64,000 nt of DNA, taken from Novosphingobium terrae. Its GTDB lineage: Bacteria > Pseudomonadota > Alphaproteobacteria > Sphingomonadales > Sphingomonadaceae. The stretch lies in assembly GCF_017163935.1 (NCBI RefSeq), contig NZ_JABVZR010000002.1:434001-498000 (forward strand). Reading direction: 5' to 3'. Below are positions 1 through 8,271 of the stretch, in pieces; within the stretch, counting starts at the first letter, position 1; each line of letters starts with the position of its first letter. Under the pieces are notes generated by a model. It worked only from the letters and a program-made list of their open reading frames with translations. It was not told the DNA's origin and ran no database searches. The translations under genes and the position numbers were made by a program.

Positions 1-260
1 CGATCCCTCAGCGCGAGGTGCTGGCCCGGCGCATGGGCCTGTCGGAAGAGACCATGGCGCGGCATTTGCGCGCGGAAGGCTGCTCGCTGCGCGCATTGGT
101 CGCCGAGCGACGCATGGATGCCGCGGCCTATTTGCTGCGCAACACAAAACAGTCGGTGGCGGAAATCGCACACGGTGTCGGCTATACCGAAAGCGCCAGC
201 TTTATCCGGCGTTTTCAGCAGCATTTCGGGACGTCTCCGGCGCGTTACCGTCGCGGATAA
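1..260 (+). CDS. AraC-family transcriptional regulator, C-terminal fragment (5' end outside window)
   Basis: The frame is open from the first base, so the gene begins upstream of the window; only about 85 C-terminal residues are visible. They form the double helix-turn-helix DNA-binding domain of AraC/XylS proteins: a first HTH around 'MGLSEETMARHLRAEG' and the second-HTH signature 'VAEIAHGVGYTESASFIRRF' followed by 'FGTSPARYRRG', which is the usual end of the family. The effector domain cannot be seen, so the inducer is unknown. It is convergent with the TonB-dependent receptor that follows and may regulate genes to its left. Family assignment is firm; function beyond DNA binding is not. Confidence 0.9.
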   Translation, partial: IPQREVLARRMGLSEETMARHLRAEGCSLRALVAERRMDAAAYLLRNTKQSVAEIAHGVGYTESASFIRRFQQHFGTSPARYRRG

Positions 261-298
261 AAGCGCGCCATCGCCCCGGCAAGCCGAAACGATGGCGC
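256..298 (-). terminator. Intrinsic terminator of the first TBDR gene
   Basis: A perfect 9-bp inverted repeat (GCGCCATCG at 265-273, CGATGGCGC at 290-298) lies just past the TBDR stop codon. Read on the minus strand it is followed by GCTTTTATCC, a short U-tract. On the plus strand no T-run follows, so it mainly serves the receptor gene, overlapping the end of the convergent AraC gene. Confidence 0.6.
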
Positions 299-315
299 CA
301 GTCAGGGTAGACTGT

Positions 316-2676
316 TTACCACTTCACTGTGGCGCTGACGCCATAGGTGGCGGGTTTGGCATACATGCTGGTGGTGCCCAGCGCGCCTAAGTTGAGCGTA
401 TATTCGCGATAGGCCTTGTTGAAGATGTTACGACCGAAGACTTCGACCGATAATTTCTCATTGCGCGCCGTCCATGTCAGCGAAGCGTTCGAGACGTTAT
501 AGGCGTTCTGCAGCGAAGACAGGCCATTGGTGACCTCCAGATATTGCTTGTCGTACCAGGCCCCATCGAATTGCAGCGCAAGGTTGCCGATGGGCGTATC
601 ACGGTCATAGCGGAACACATAATTGACGCTGAACTTGGGTGCATTGGGCAGTTGCGCACCGACAATACCCTTCACCGGATAATTGCAGACGTAGTTGTCA
701 CCCACCAGCGTGCAATATTGCGGCACGCTGGCGCCCGGCACCGCGGTAAATGTCTCGCTGCCCACCGCTTTGACGTAATCGACACGGCTGGTCTCCCAGG
801 TCGCGCCCAGATTGACGTTGAAATGCGGTGCCGGTGTCAGGAAAGTTTCCAGCTCCACGCCAGTGGCCGTGGCATTGCTGTTGCTGACCTGCGGCGTACC
901 TCCAAGCAGAGCAAACACCTGATAATTGTTGTAGATATAATGATAGAGGGTGGCATTGGCGCGGATCGTCTTGCTGTCATTGGCCCATTTCGCGCCCGCA
1001 TCCAGCGCATTGAGCACTTCACCCTTGTGCTGGAAGTTGTCAGGCGTGACATTGGGGTTCAGCGTAAAATTTCCGCCCTTGATACCACGGTTCCATGAGA
1101 GGAAAAACAGCGTGTTCGGCGCCGCCTTGTAGTTCAGCGTGGCACGCGCCGCCCAATCGCCCTTCACAATGCTGTCGACGCCGGGGATCACCGCATCGAA
1201 GCTCTGGTTGGTGGCCAGAACAGCGGTCTGCCCGCTGTCATTGATCACCGAATTGTAGAGAACATGCTTGTTGTCCTTCGAATAACGCAGTCCGCCGATC
1301 ACCGTCAGCTTATCGGTCAGATCATATTCGCCCTGCCCGAAGATCGACCAGTTCTTCGACGACAAGCGATAGGTCTCGTCATCGGCCGGATTGTTACCGG
1401 GCAGACCTAACCCAAGCGAAGCGCCCAGCACCGGCTGACCGGTGGTCACCGAATGACCGCGCACCAGCATATTGAGGTAATAGAGCCCCGCCTGCCAGCG
1501 GAAAGGGCCCGCAGCCTCGCCAGAGAGGCGGAATTCCTCGCTGAACTGCGTATAACGCGCCTGGCTGCGATATTCGATGATATCCGCCGAGGTCCCGTCG
1601 CCATCCTCCTGATATTGCTTGGTCAGCCATGTGTAATTGGTGATGTTGGTCAGCTTGGCAAAGCCCAGATCATATTGCAGCTTGCCCTGATAGATATCGG
1701 TCTTGCGGCTGAAATCGCCGGGTGTGTTGGAATAGTTCGTCCAGGGGCTTGCCTTCTGGCCGGTGACACCATTGATCACACCGCCCGTGCCGTTTGAAAG
1801 CCCCGCCGCATCGGTCGAACAATAACCGCTGTCGAGCAAGTTGCAATTGTCGAAGACATAGCCACCGGTGGCGACATGATCATCCTGACTGTGCTTGTAC
1901 CACAGATCCAGCTTGCCCTTGCTGCCCAGATCCGCCTGGATCGTACCCCGCAGCGCCCAACCGTTCTCACCGCCCAGCGCCTGTCCATCGCTGCCCGCCC
2001 CCGGTTTCACATAGCCATCGGCTTTGGAGACTCGCCCCGCCACGCGGAACCGCAACCCATCCATAATGCTGCCACCCAAGGCGCCTTCAACCGAGCGGTG
2101 GTTGAAACGCTCCCACCCGGCGGTGACATAGCCGTTCAGCTTGCTCTTGCTGGCATCCTCGCTGACATATTGGATCAATCCACCGGTAGCATTGCGCCCG
2201 AACAAAGTGCCCTGCGGCCCGCGCAACACTTCCACGCGCTGCACATCGAAGAGCTGGCCGGAAATGCCATTCATCGATCCCATATAGGCATCATCGATAT
2301 AGACCGCGACCGGACTTTCCAGATAGTCGGTAAAATTGTTCTGCGAAATGCCGCGCAAATTGAAGATCGTCACATTGGGCGACCAGGCGTTCAACTGCAA
2401 TCCGGGCACATGCTGGGTGATCTGCGTGGTGTCGGTGATGCCCAGCTTCCTGATCTGATCGCCGGAAAACGCGGTGATGGCGATCGGCACTTTCTGCACA
2501 TTCTCGCTGCGCTTGTTGGCGGTGACGACGATATCACCGAAACCGCCCGACTGCGGCGCGGCTTGCGCCTTGGCACTGTCCTGAACAGCCCCCGTATCCT
2601 GCGCCTGCGCGATCCCGCCCAGAGTCAGACCGGACAGAGCCGTGGTCAGTACTAAAATTTCCCTCATATGCTTCAT
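316..2676 (-). CDS. TonB-dependent outer-membrane receptor
   Basis: 786 aa from the chosen start. A signal peptide ends near 'GIAQAQ', followed by a TonB-box-like 'DIVVTANKR', a plug domain with 'VEVLRGPQGTLFGRNATGG', and a 22-strand beta-barrel ending in aromatic W ('SATVKW'), as required for BAM insertion. It belongs to the broad sphingomonad receptor group whose substrates are usually small organic molecules, iron chelates or vitamins; the substrate cannot be read from sequence. The start at 2676 is chosen because AGGAG lies about 9 nt upstream and the signal peptide begins there; a longer frame to 2796 lacks these. It diverges from an AraC regulator at 2929 that may control it. Confidence 0.9.
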   Translation of the reverse strand: MKHMREILVLTTALSGLTLGGIAQAQDTGAVQDSAKAQAAPQSGGFGDIVVTANKRSENVQKVPIAITAFSGDQIRKLGITDTTQITQHVPGLQLNAWSPNVTIFNLRGISQNNFTDYLESPVAVYIDDAYMGSMNGISGQLFDVQRVEVLRGPQGTLFGRNATGGLIQYVSEDASKSKLNGYVTAGWERFNHRSVEGALGGSIMDGLRFRVAGRVSKADGYVKPGAGSDGQALGGENGWALRGTIQADLGSKGKLDLWYKHSQDDHVATGGYVFDNCNLLDSGYCSTDAAGLSNGTGGVINGVTGQKASPWTNYSNTPGDFSRKTDIYQGKLQYDLGFAKLTNITNYTWLTKQYQEDGDGTSADIIEYRSQARYTQFSEEFRLSGEAAGPFRWQAGLYYLNMLVRGHSVTTGQPVLGASLGLGLPGNNPADDETYRLSSKNWSIFGQGEYDLTDKLTVIGGLRYSKDNKHVLYNSVINDSGQTAVLATNQSFDAVIPGVDSIVKGDWAARATLNYKAAPNTLFFLSWNRGIKGGNFTLNPNVTPDNFQHKGEVLNALDAGAKWANDSKTIRANATLYHYIYNNYQVFALLGGTPQVSNSNATATGVELETFLTPAPHFNVNLGATWETSRVDYVKAVGSETFTAVPGASVPQYCTLVGDNYVCNYPVKGIVGAQLPNAPKFSVNYVFRYDRDTPIGNLALQFDGAWYDKQYLEVTNGLSSLQNAYNVSNASLTWTARNEKLSVEVFGRNIFNKAYREYTLNLGALGTTSMYAKPATYGVSATVKW

Positions 2677-2870
2677 CCCGGAACTCCTGATGATCGTGAG
2701 CTCGCTCCTGCGGCGCCGCTTTGCGCGGGTCTCGCGATCCTTCATGCTGCCTGTCGCCGTGTCAGGCTTGCCCGATCCGGCCAAACATGCCGCCAACCGG
2801 TCTTCCTACGTCAAATGCCCCAACCTCTGCATAAATGCTAATTTTTGACCGAAACTATCAATCAACTTTG

Positions 2871-2919
2871 CCGATCCGGTTATAACCTCGCTCTCAGCAA
2901 CAAGAACAACCGGATTCGG
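2871..2919. promoter_or_regulatory. Candidate operator between TBDR and AraC genes
   Basis: In the 252-bp divergent intergenic region CCGATCCGGTT (2871-2881) faces AACCGGATTCGG (2908-2919), an inverted repeat with a one-base insertion in one arm, ending 9 bases before the AraC start. A further direct copy of CCGATCCGG is at 2772-2780. The placement fits an autoregulatory site for the adjacent AraC protein, but this is inference from symmetry only. Confidence 0.3.
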
Positions 2920-2928
2920 GAGAACCTT

Positions 2929-3930
2929 ATGATACGCGCCAGCGTCAGATCGACTGCGCTCCACGGATGGCATGACATGCTGGCCGACAAGGGGCACATG
3001 TTGGGCCAGAACATTGCGGAGAACCCCCATTCCGCGCGCAGTGACATGATGTCGCTGCAGGATTTTGTGAGCTTTTCAGAGGGCGTGGTCGAGCAGGCGC
3101 GCGATATCGCCATTCCCTGGCTGGTGGGCACCCATTACGATCTGGCCAATCTGGGGCAGATCGGCCCGGCGATCCTCTCGGCCAACAGTGTGGGTGTGGC
3201 GCTGCGCCGTCTGGTCGATTACTTTGCCCTGCTGCAGGACAGCACTGATATCGCCCTGCACCGCGACGAGCAGACCGCCACTGTCAGCTACCGCATCCTC
3301 AGCCCTGACATCTGGCCGCGCCATCAGGATGCGATGTTCACTTTGGGCATCGTTTCGCAGATTTTGCGGCAGGGTCAGGGCTCCGGCTGGGACCGGATCG
3401 ACTTCGCCTTCGAGGCCGAGCGTCACGATATGCGCGGCGATATCGGGCAAGTGCTGAACGCCCCTTGCAGCTTCGGCGCGGACACCAATCAGATCCGATT
3501 TCCGGCAGCCTTCCTCGATCTGGCGCTGCGCTCCTCGCCGCAGCATAGCGATGTCGGCGCGCTCAACCGTGCCATTGCGCAGCAGCGCCGCCAGACCCCC
3601 ATCATCGACCGCATGGCGCAGCTGGTCTTCCGCGATCTCAACAGCTTCGCGGTCGATCAGGCGCGGCTGGCGCGTGAAATCGGCATGTCGGACCGCACCA
3701 TGCGCCGCAAGCTGGCCGATGCGGGCAGCTCCTATCAGCAGGTGCTGGATGAATGCCGTATGCGCCAGGCCGCCTTCGAGTTCCAGACGCGGCCCGAACT
3801 GTCGATCGCCCAGATCGCGCTGCGGCTGGGTTATGCCGAACACAGCACCTTCACCCGCGCTTTCCAGCGCTGGAGCGGCATGGCCCCGCAAAGCTACCGC
3901 GCCCAACTGGCGCAGCATCGGGCGCAATAG
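2929..3930 (+). CDS. AraC-family regulator with arabinose-binding-like N-domain (OruR/ArgR type), copy 1
   Basis: 333 aa. The N-terminal two thirds match the Arabinose_bd (PF12625) type sensor domain seen in OruR-like regulators of amino-acid catabolism, with the segment 'LSPDIWPRHQDA' shared with the next gene. The C-terminus has the AraC double HTH ('LAREIGMSDRTMRRKLADAG', then 'IAQIALRLGYAEHSTFTRAF'). ATG 2929 has GGGAGA about 7 nt upstream and is preferred over an upstream TTG at 2845. It diverges from the TBDR and is followed after two bases by a paralogue, then by an amine-oxidation module, so a role in inducing that module or the receptor is likely. The effector is unknown. Confidence 0.88.
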   Translation: MIRASVRSTALHGWHDMLADKGHMLGQNIAENPHSARSDMMSLQDFVSFSEGVVEQARDIAIPWLVGTHYDLANLGQIGPAILSANSVGVALRRLVDYFALLQDSTDIALHRDEQTATVSYRILSPDIWPRHQDAMFTLGIVSQILRQGQGSGWDRIDFAFEAERHDMRGDIGQVLNAPCSFGADTNQIRFPAAFLDLALRSSPQHSDVGALNRAIAQQRRQTPIIDRMAQLVFRDLNSFAVDQARLAREIGMSDRTMRRKLADAGSSYQQVLDECRMRQAAFEFQTRPELSIAQIALRLGYAEHSTFTRAFQRWSGMAPQSYRAQLAQHRAQ

Positions 3931-3932
3931 GC

Positions 3933-4955
3933 ATGGCCGCGCTTCACCCGCAAGCAGATGCCATCCGCGCCATGGCCCTGATCCGCATCGCCGAGGATCT
4001 GGCGCAGCATCGCGCCGGGCTGGAGCCGGTGTTGTCTCGGCGCAGCCTCTCGCTGGCTCAACTCAAAGACCCTTACGCCCTGCTTCCGCTGCATGATTAT
4101 GTGCAGATCTTCGAGGAACTGGCCGCGCTCACCGCCCGGCCCGCGCTGGGGGCGATGATGGGCCAGAGCCATCGCCCCGCCGATATCGGCCCGGTGGGCA
4201 TCCTCTTCTCGCTCTCGGCCTCTCCCGCCAAGGGGTTCGAGCGGCTGGGGCGGCTGCTGGCGGCCTTTCAGTCGGGCACCAGCGCGGCTCTGGTGCGCGA
4301 TGGCGCGGAAACCGCATGGGTCTACAAGCTGAGCCGCAACGATATCTGGCCAAGGCGTCAGGATGCCGAATATGCCATCAGCGCCACCTGCGCCATGGTC
4401 CGATCGCTGCGCGGCACATCGTGGAGCCCGATCGAGGTTCAGTTCGAGCATGAGGCCCCCACCGATCCGCAGATCCTGCTGATGCTGCGCAACATTTTTC
4501 GCTGCCCGATCTCCTTCGGCCATGCCGCCAATGCGCTGGTGATGGACAGCACGGAGGTGGACCAGCCCTGCCATCGCGAGGATGCCGCGCTGATCGCCGT
4601 GCTGGAACGCCATCTGGCAGACCTCCACAGCCAGACCGCCCGGAACGACTGCCTGCGCCAGCGTGTCGAAGCCGCGCTCGACCTCTTGCTCGGGCAGCGC
4701 AGCGTCACTTTGCCTCTGGTGGCCTCCACTTTGGGCATCCCTGCGCGCACGCTGCAAAGGCGGCTCAATGCGCAGGGGCTGACCTTGCGCGATATGCTGC
4801 GCGAAAGGCGCCTCGCCACAGCGGAGCATCGGCTGCGTCAGGGCGGCACCACCATCGGCCAGATGGCGCAAAGGCTGGGCTATGCCGATCCCACCTCCTT
4901 CTCGCGCGCCTATCGCCACTGGACGGGAGATGCACCCTCGCGCCGCCGCGCCTGA
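3933..4955 (+). CDS. AraC-family regulator, tandem paralogue (copy 2)
   Basis: 340 aa, starting two bases after the preceding stop, so almost certainly co-transcribed. It has the same architecture as copy 1: PF12625-like sensor domain containing 'LSRNDIWPRRQDA', then AraC HTH helices ('VASTLGIPARTLQRRLNAQG' and 'IGQMAQRLGYADPTSFSRAY'). Divergence between copies is large outside the motifs, so this is an old duplication rather than a recent repeat. The C-terminus is Arg-rich ('SRRRA'). It lies directly upstream of the APC permease gene, whose leader carries a pair of direct repeats suitable for an AraC protein. Two linked sensors of one family suggest response to two related ligands. Confidence 0.88.
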   Translation: MAALHPQADAIRAMALIRIAEDLAQHRAGLEPVLSRRSLSLAQLKDPYALLPLHDYVQIFEELAALTARPALGAMMGQSHRPADIGPVGILFSLSASPAKGFERLGRLLAAFQSGTSAALVRDGAETAWVYKLSRNDIWPRRQDAEYAISATCAMVRSLRGTSWSPIEVQFEHEAPTDPQILLMLRNIFRCPISFGHAANALVMDSTEVDQPCHREDAALIAVLERHLADLHSQTARNDCLRQRVEAALDLLLGQRSVTLPLVASTLGIPARTLQRRLNAQGLTLRDMLRERRLATAEHRLRQGGTTIGQMAQRLGYADPTSFSRAYRHWTGDAPSRRRA

Positions 4956-4968
4956 GCCTGTCTCCCAC

Positions 4969-5009
4969 TGGCACAGATGTGGCGCATTTTGCCACGCACT
5001 TGTCGCGCA
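4969..5009 (+). promoter_or_regulatory. Candidate activator half-sites (direct repeats) before the permease gene
   Basis: TGTGGCGCA (4978-4986) and TGTCGCGCA (5001-5009) are direct repeats 23 bp apart, about two helical turns, the usual geometry for AraC-family dimers; both are followed by a TGCC. The site lies 86 bases upstream of the permease ATG. The same stretch also contains TGGCAC-N5-TGGCG (4969-4984), which has the GG-N10-GC spacing of a sigma-54 promoter but an imperfect -12 element. Either reading is inference. Confidence 0.35.
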
Positions 5010-5094
5010 ATGCCATTCCCGCCCTTGCTCGCAGCACCTATCATCACCCCATACCAGGCGATGCCGCGAGAGGGCCAGTTCAAGGACGCACAGG

Positions 5095-6519
5095 ATGGAA
5101 CAACCATCATCCGCCATATCCGCCGATCGCGATCAGGCGCTGACCGGCTCGATCGGAGTCGGCCATGTCGTGTTTTTCGTGGTGGCTGCCGCCGCGCCGC
5201 TCACCTCGGTGGTGGGTGCCTCGCCCGCCGCTTTCGCTTTCGGCAATGGCGTGGGGGTGCCGGGCACCTATCTGCTGGCCGGGCTGCTTTACCTGATCTT
5301 TTCTGTGGGTTTCACCGCCATGAGCACCCGCGTCCGCTCGACCGGCGGCTTCTTTCTTTACATCTCGCTGGGGCTCGGCGTGCCGATGGGCATGGGCGGG
5401 GCTCTGGTCTCGATCCTCACCTATATGGCGATGCAGCTGGCGGTGCTGGCGCTGGCCGGGGTTTATATTGGCCATGTCGCGGCAGGGCTGGGCCTGATAC
5501 TGCCATGGTGGGCCTATGCGGTGGCGATCATGGGCGTGGTGATGGCCGTGGGCCGCCGGCAGATCGAGTTTAGCGGCAATCTGCTGGGCATCTGCATGCT
5601 GGCCGAGATCGCCATTCTGCTGCTGCTCGATCTGGGCATTCTGCGCCATGGCGGAGGCCCTCAGGGCATCGCCTTCACCGGCTTTGCGCCCGCATCGGTT
5701 TTTGTCCCGGGGCTTGGCGTGTCGATGGTCTTTGTGATCGGCTCCTTCATGGGCTTCGAGGCCACCGCCCTCTTCGCCGAGGAAGCGCGCGATCCTTCCC
5801 GCTCGATCCCGCGCGCCACCTATCTGGCGGTGCTGCTGATCATGGGCTTCTACGCCTTTTCCACCTGGGCCATCGCGCAATTCTACGGCCCGGCCCATGT
5901 GACGCAGGCCGCCAATGCGGGTCTCGACAGCTTCTTCTTCCGCGCCAGCGACGCCATTCTGGGCTCATGGGCCACCGACACCATGCGCGCCCTGCTGATC
6001 GTCAGCCTGTTTGCCTGCGCGCTCTCGCTGCACAGTTCGATCAACCGCTATCTGCTGGCACTGGGGCGCGACGGGCTGCTGCCCCGCGCGCTGGGTCAGA
6101 TCGATGCGCGCCATGGCGCCCCGGTGATCGCCGGCATCGCCCAGACCATCAGCGCGCTGGTGCTGGTGGCATGGATGGCTTTGGCGCATCTCGATCCTTA
6201 TGCGGTGGTCTTCGGCTGGGCATCGGCCTTTGCGGTGCTGGGCATTCTGATGGTTCAGCTGGTGGTGTGCCTTGCCATCGCCCGCTATTTCCATCGGCGC
6301 GATGAAAGGCCTTCGCCCCTCATCTGGCTCTTCGCACCAGGTCTGGCAGGGTTGGGACTGCTGGCCTGCATCGGCGCTGTCATCGCCAACCTCCCCCTGC
6401 TTGCCGGGAGCGACAGCCCCGTCATTCGCACCTTCCCCTATGCGATCGCCCTGGTGTGGTTGTTGGGCGTGATCCGCGCCCGCCGACGAAAACACGCCAC
6501 CCTGCGCGCCTTCGCCTGA
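5095..6519 (+). CDS. APC-superfamily amino acid/amine permease
   Basis: 474 aa, about twelve predicted hydrophobic helices. The N-terminal helix begins 'GSIGVGHVVFFVVAAAAPLT', the typical APC first helix with a glycine-rich substrate-binding break, and 'GFEATALFAEEARDPSRSIP' is the conserved APC loop after helix 6. It probably imports an amino acid or polyamine across the inner membrane. ATG 5095 follows AAGGA; longer in-frame starts overlap the AraC gene. The neighbours downstream (PuuB-like oxidase and cupin) point to a primary amine or gamma-glutamylated amine as substrate. Family is sure; substrate is inferred from context. Confidence 0.88.
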   Translation: MEQPSSAISADRDQALTGSIGVGHVVFFVVAAAAPLTSVVGASPAAFAFGNGVGVPGTYLLAGLLYLIFSVGFTAMSTRVRSTGGFFLYISLGLGVPMGMGGALVSILTYMAMQLAVLALAGVYIGHVAAGLGLILPWWAYAVAIMGVVMAVGRRQIEFSGNLLGICMLAEIAILLLLDLGILRHGGGPQGIAFTGFAPASVFVPGLGVSMVFVIGSFMGFEATALFAEEARDPSRSIPRATYLAVLLIMGFYAFSTWAIAQFYGPAHVTQAANAGLDSFFFRASDAILGSWATDTMRALLIVSLFACALSLHSSINRYLLALGRDGLLPRALGQIDARHGAPVIAGIAQTISALVLVAWMALAHLDPYAVVFGWASAFAVLGILMVQLVVCLAIARYFHRRDERPSPLIWLFAPGLAGLGLLACIGAVIANLPLLAGSDSPVIRTFPYAIALVWLLGVIRARRRKHATLRAFA

Positions 6520-6549
6520 CATCTTTCCAAAATTCAACGGAGACTGGCC

Positions 6550-7860
6550 ATGAGCACCATCTGGCAGCGCCTCGACGCGCCCAACTACTATCGTGCCACC
6601 AAGAAATACGACCTGTCCTTTCCGGCGCTGGACGGCGATCTGGATGTCGACATCGCCGTCATCGGCGGCGGCTTTTCGGGCATCAACACCGCGCTGGAAC
6701 TGGCCGAGAAAGGCTTCACCAACATCGCCGTGCTGGAAGGCAAGGTGCTGGGCTATGGCGGCACGGGCCGCAATGGCGGTCAGGTGATGGCGGGCATCGG
6801 CCATGACATCAACGCCGTCTCCAAGCATGTCGGCAAGGAGGGCATGGAGATGCTCTTCCAGATCTCCACGCTGGGTGCAGGCGTGATCCGTGACCGTGTG
6901 GCGCGTTACAGCATCGATGCCGATCTGTGCCGGGGCTATGGCTATCTCTCCTACAACAAGCGCCAGACCGCCACACTGCGCAAATGGATGGACGAGTTCA
7001 AACAGGCCGAACCCGATGAGGACATCCAGCTGCTGGAAGGCAAGGATGTGCACCAGATCATCGGCTCGGACGCCTATGACGCGGTGATCAAACATATGGG
7101 CGGCGGGCATGTTCATTCGCTCAACCTGCTGCTGGGCGAAGCGAAGGCGCTGGCCAGCCATGGCGCGAAAATCTTCGAGAACACGCCGGTGCTCTCGGTG
7201 GAATATGGCCAGCGCATCACAATCCGCACCGCCACCGGCACCGTGCGCGCCAACAAGCTGCTCTGGGCCTGCGACAGCTTCCTGCGCGGGCTTGAGCCCG
7301 AGATCTATCCGCGCACCATCAACACCCATTCCTTTCAGGTCTCGACCGAGGTGCTGCCGCAAGAGCTGATCGAGCGCATCAGCCCGATCCGCGGCGCCTT
7401 CAGCGACATCAGCCCGGTGATCAACTATTTCCGTATCACCAATGAGAACCGCCTGCTGTTCGGTTCAGCCACGCGCTATGTGGAATATATCCCGAGCGAT
7501 TTCGCAGCATGGAACCGCGACCTGATGCTTCAGGTCTTCCCCTATCTGAAAGACGTGAAGATCGATTTCGCATGGGGCGGCCCGATGGCCTGCAGCGCCA
7601 ATCTCTTCCCGCAGATCGGCACACTCTCGGGGCGGCCCAATGCCTTTTACGTGCAGGGCTATTCGGGGTTTGGCGTCACGCCCTCGCACATCGTCTGCAA
7701 GGTGCTGGCCGAGGGGATGAGCGAAGGCTCGGCCCGCTATGATCTGATGAGTTCGATCCCGCACGCCAGCATCCCGGGCAAGGACGCCTTTGCCCCCGCC
7801 CTGCTGACCGCCGCCAAGACATGGCACCAGATTTCCGGCTTTTTCAACGGCCGCCGCTAA
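6550..7860 (+). CDS. FAD-dependent amine oxidoreductase, PuuB-like
   Basis: 436 aa DAO-fold flavoenzyme. The N-terminal segment 'PNYYRATKKYD' is typical of gamma-glutamylputrescine oxidase relatives, the dinucleotide-binding GxGxxG is 'GGGFSG' near residue 40, and 'GGTGRNGGQV' is the flavin-contact loop of that family. The C-terminal 'GYSGFGVTPSHI' closes the FAD site. It likely oxidises a substituted amine to an aldehyde plus ammonia in the cytoplasm. ATG 6550 has CGGAG 8 nt upstream. It sits 30 bp after the permease and 11 bp before a cupin gene, forming an operon. No glutamate-polyamine ligase (PuuA) is present in the window, so the exact substrate remains open. Confidence 0.85.
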   Translation: MSTIWQRLDAPNYYRATKKYDLSFPALDGDLDVDIAVIGGGFSGINTALELAEKGFTNIAVLEGKVLGYGGTGRNGGQVMAGIGHDINAVSKHVGKEGMEMLFQISTLGAGVIRDRVARYSIDADLCRGYGYLSYNKRQTATLRKWMDEFKQAEPDEDIQLLEGKDVHQIIGSDAYDAVIKHMGGGHVHSLNLLLGEAKALASHGAKIFENTPVLSVEYGQRITIRTATGTVRANKLLWACDSFLRGLEPEIYPRTINTHSFQVSTEVLPQELIERISPIRGAFSDISPVINYFRITNENRLLFGSATRYVEYIPSDFAAWNRDLMLQVFPYLKDVKIDFAWGGPMACSANLFPQIGTLSGRPNAFYVQGYSGFGVTPSHIVCKVLAEGMSEGSARYDLMSSIPHASIPGKDAFAPALLTAAKTWHQISGFFNGRR

Positions 7861-7871
7861 GGAGAACACTG

Positions 7872-8228
7872 ATGTTTGCTTTCAACACCAACGATCATCC
7901 CGAACTCGATGCCTGGGGCACGGTTGCCGATCTGGGCTCCGAAATCCTCGAAGGCGAGTGCAAGGCGCTGGGCAAGATGGTGTTCGGCGCGCCGACTGAC
8001 GCGCTGTCCAGCGCCTATTTCAGCGTGACCAAGGGCAAGTTCCGCATGACCTATCCCTTCAACGAACACGCGACCGTCATCGCGGGCAGCCTGACCCTGA
8101 CCGACGAGCGCACCGGTGAGGCCACCACCTACAACCCGGGCGATGGCTGGTTCGTGGAAAAGGGCACGCCGGTCCTTTGGGACATCCACAGCGACCATTT
8201 CGTGAAGCATTATCTGGCCGTGGCCTGA
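7872..8228 (+). CDS. Cupin-domain protein (DUF861/EutQ-like)
   Basis: 118 aa, a single small beta-barrel cupin. The first conserved block is around 'KFRMTYPFNEHATVIAGSLT' and the second around 'YNPGDGWFVEKGTPVLWDI'. The canonical metal-binding histidines are poorly represented (one His in the first block, none in the second), as in EutQ/DUF861 proteins, so it may bind an organic ligand rather than act as a dioxygenase. Such cupins are commonly co-transcribed with PuuB-type oxidases and permeases, as here. The start has GGAGAA 6 nt upstream. It is the last gene of the operon and is followed by a strong terminator. Specific function unknown. Confidence 0.8.
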   Translation: MFAFNTNDHPELDAWGTVADLGSEILEGECKALGKMVFGAPTDALSSAYFSVTKGKFRMTYPFNEHATVIAGSLTLTDERTGEATTYNPGDGWFVEKGTPVLWDIHSDHFVKHYLAVA

Positions 8229-8236
8229 TGATTTGG

Positions 8237-8267
8237 GGGGCCGGTGCAACTCGCGCCGGCCCCTTTT
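8237..8267 (+). terminator. Intrinsic terminator of the permease-oxidase-cupin operon
   Basis: GGGGCCGG (8237-8244) pairs with CCGGCCCC (8256-8263) and is followed directly by TTTT, nine bases after the cupin stop. The opposing GMC gene ends five bases further on; no T-run follows on the minus strand, so termination in that direction is less certain. Confidence 0.8.
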
Positions 8268-8271
8268 GCCC

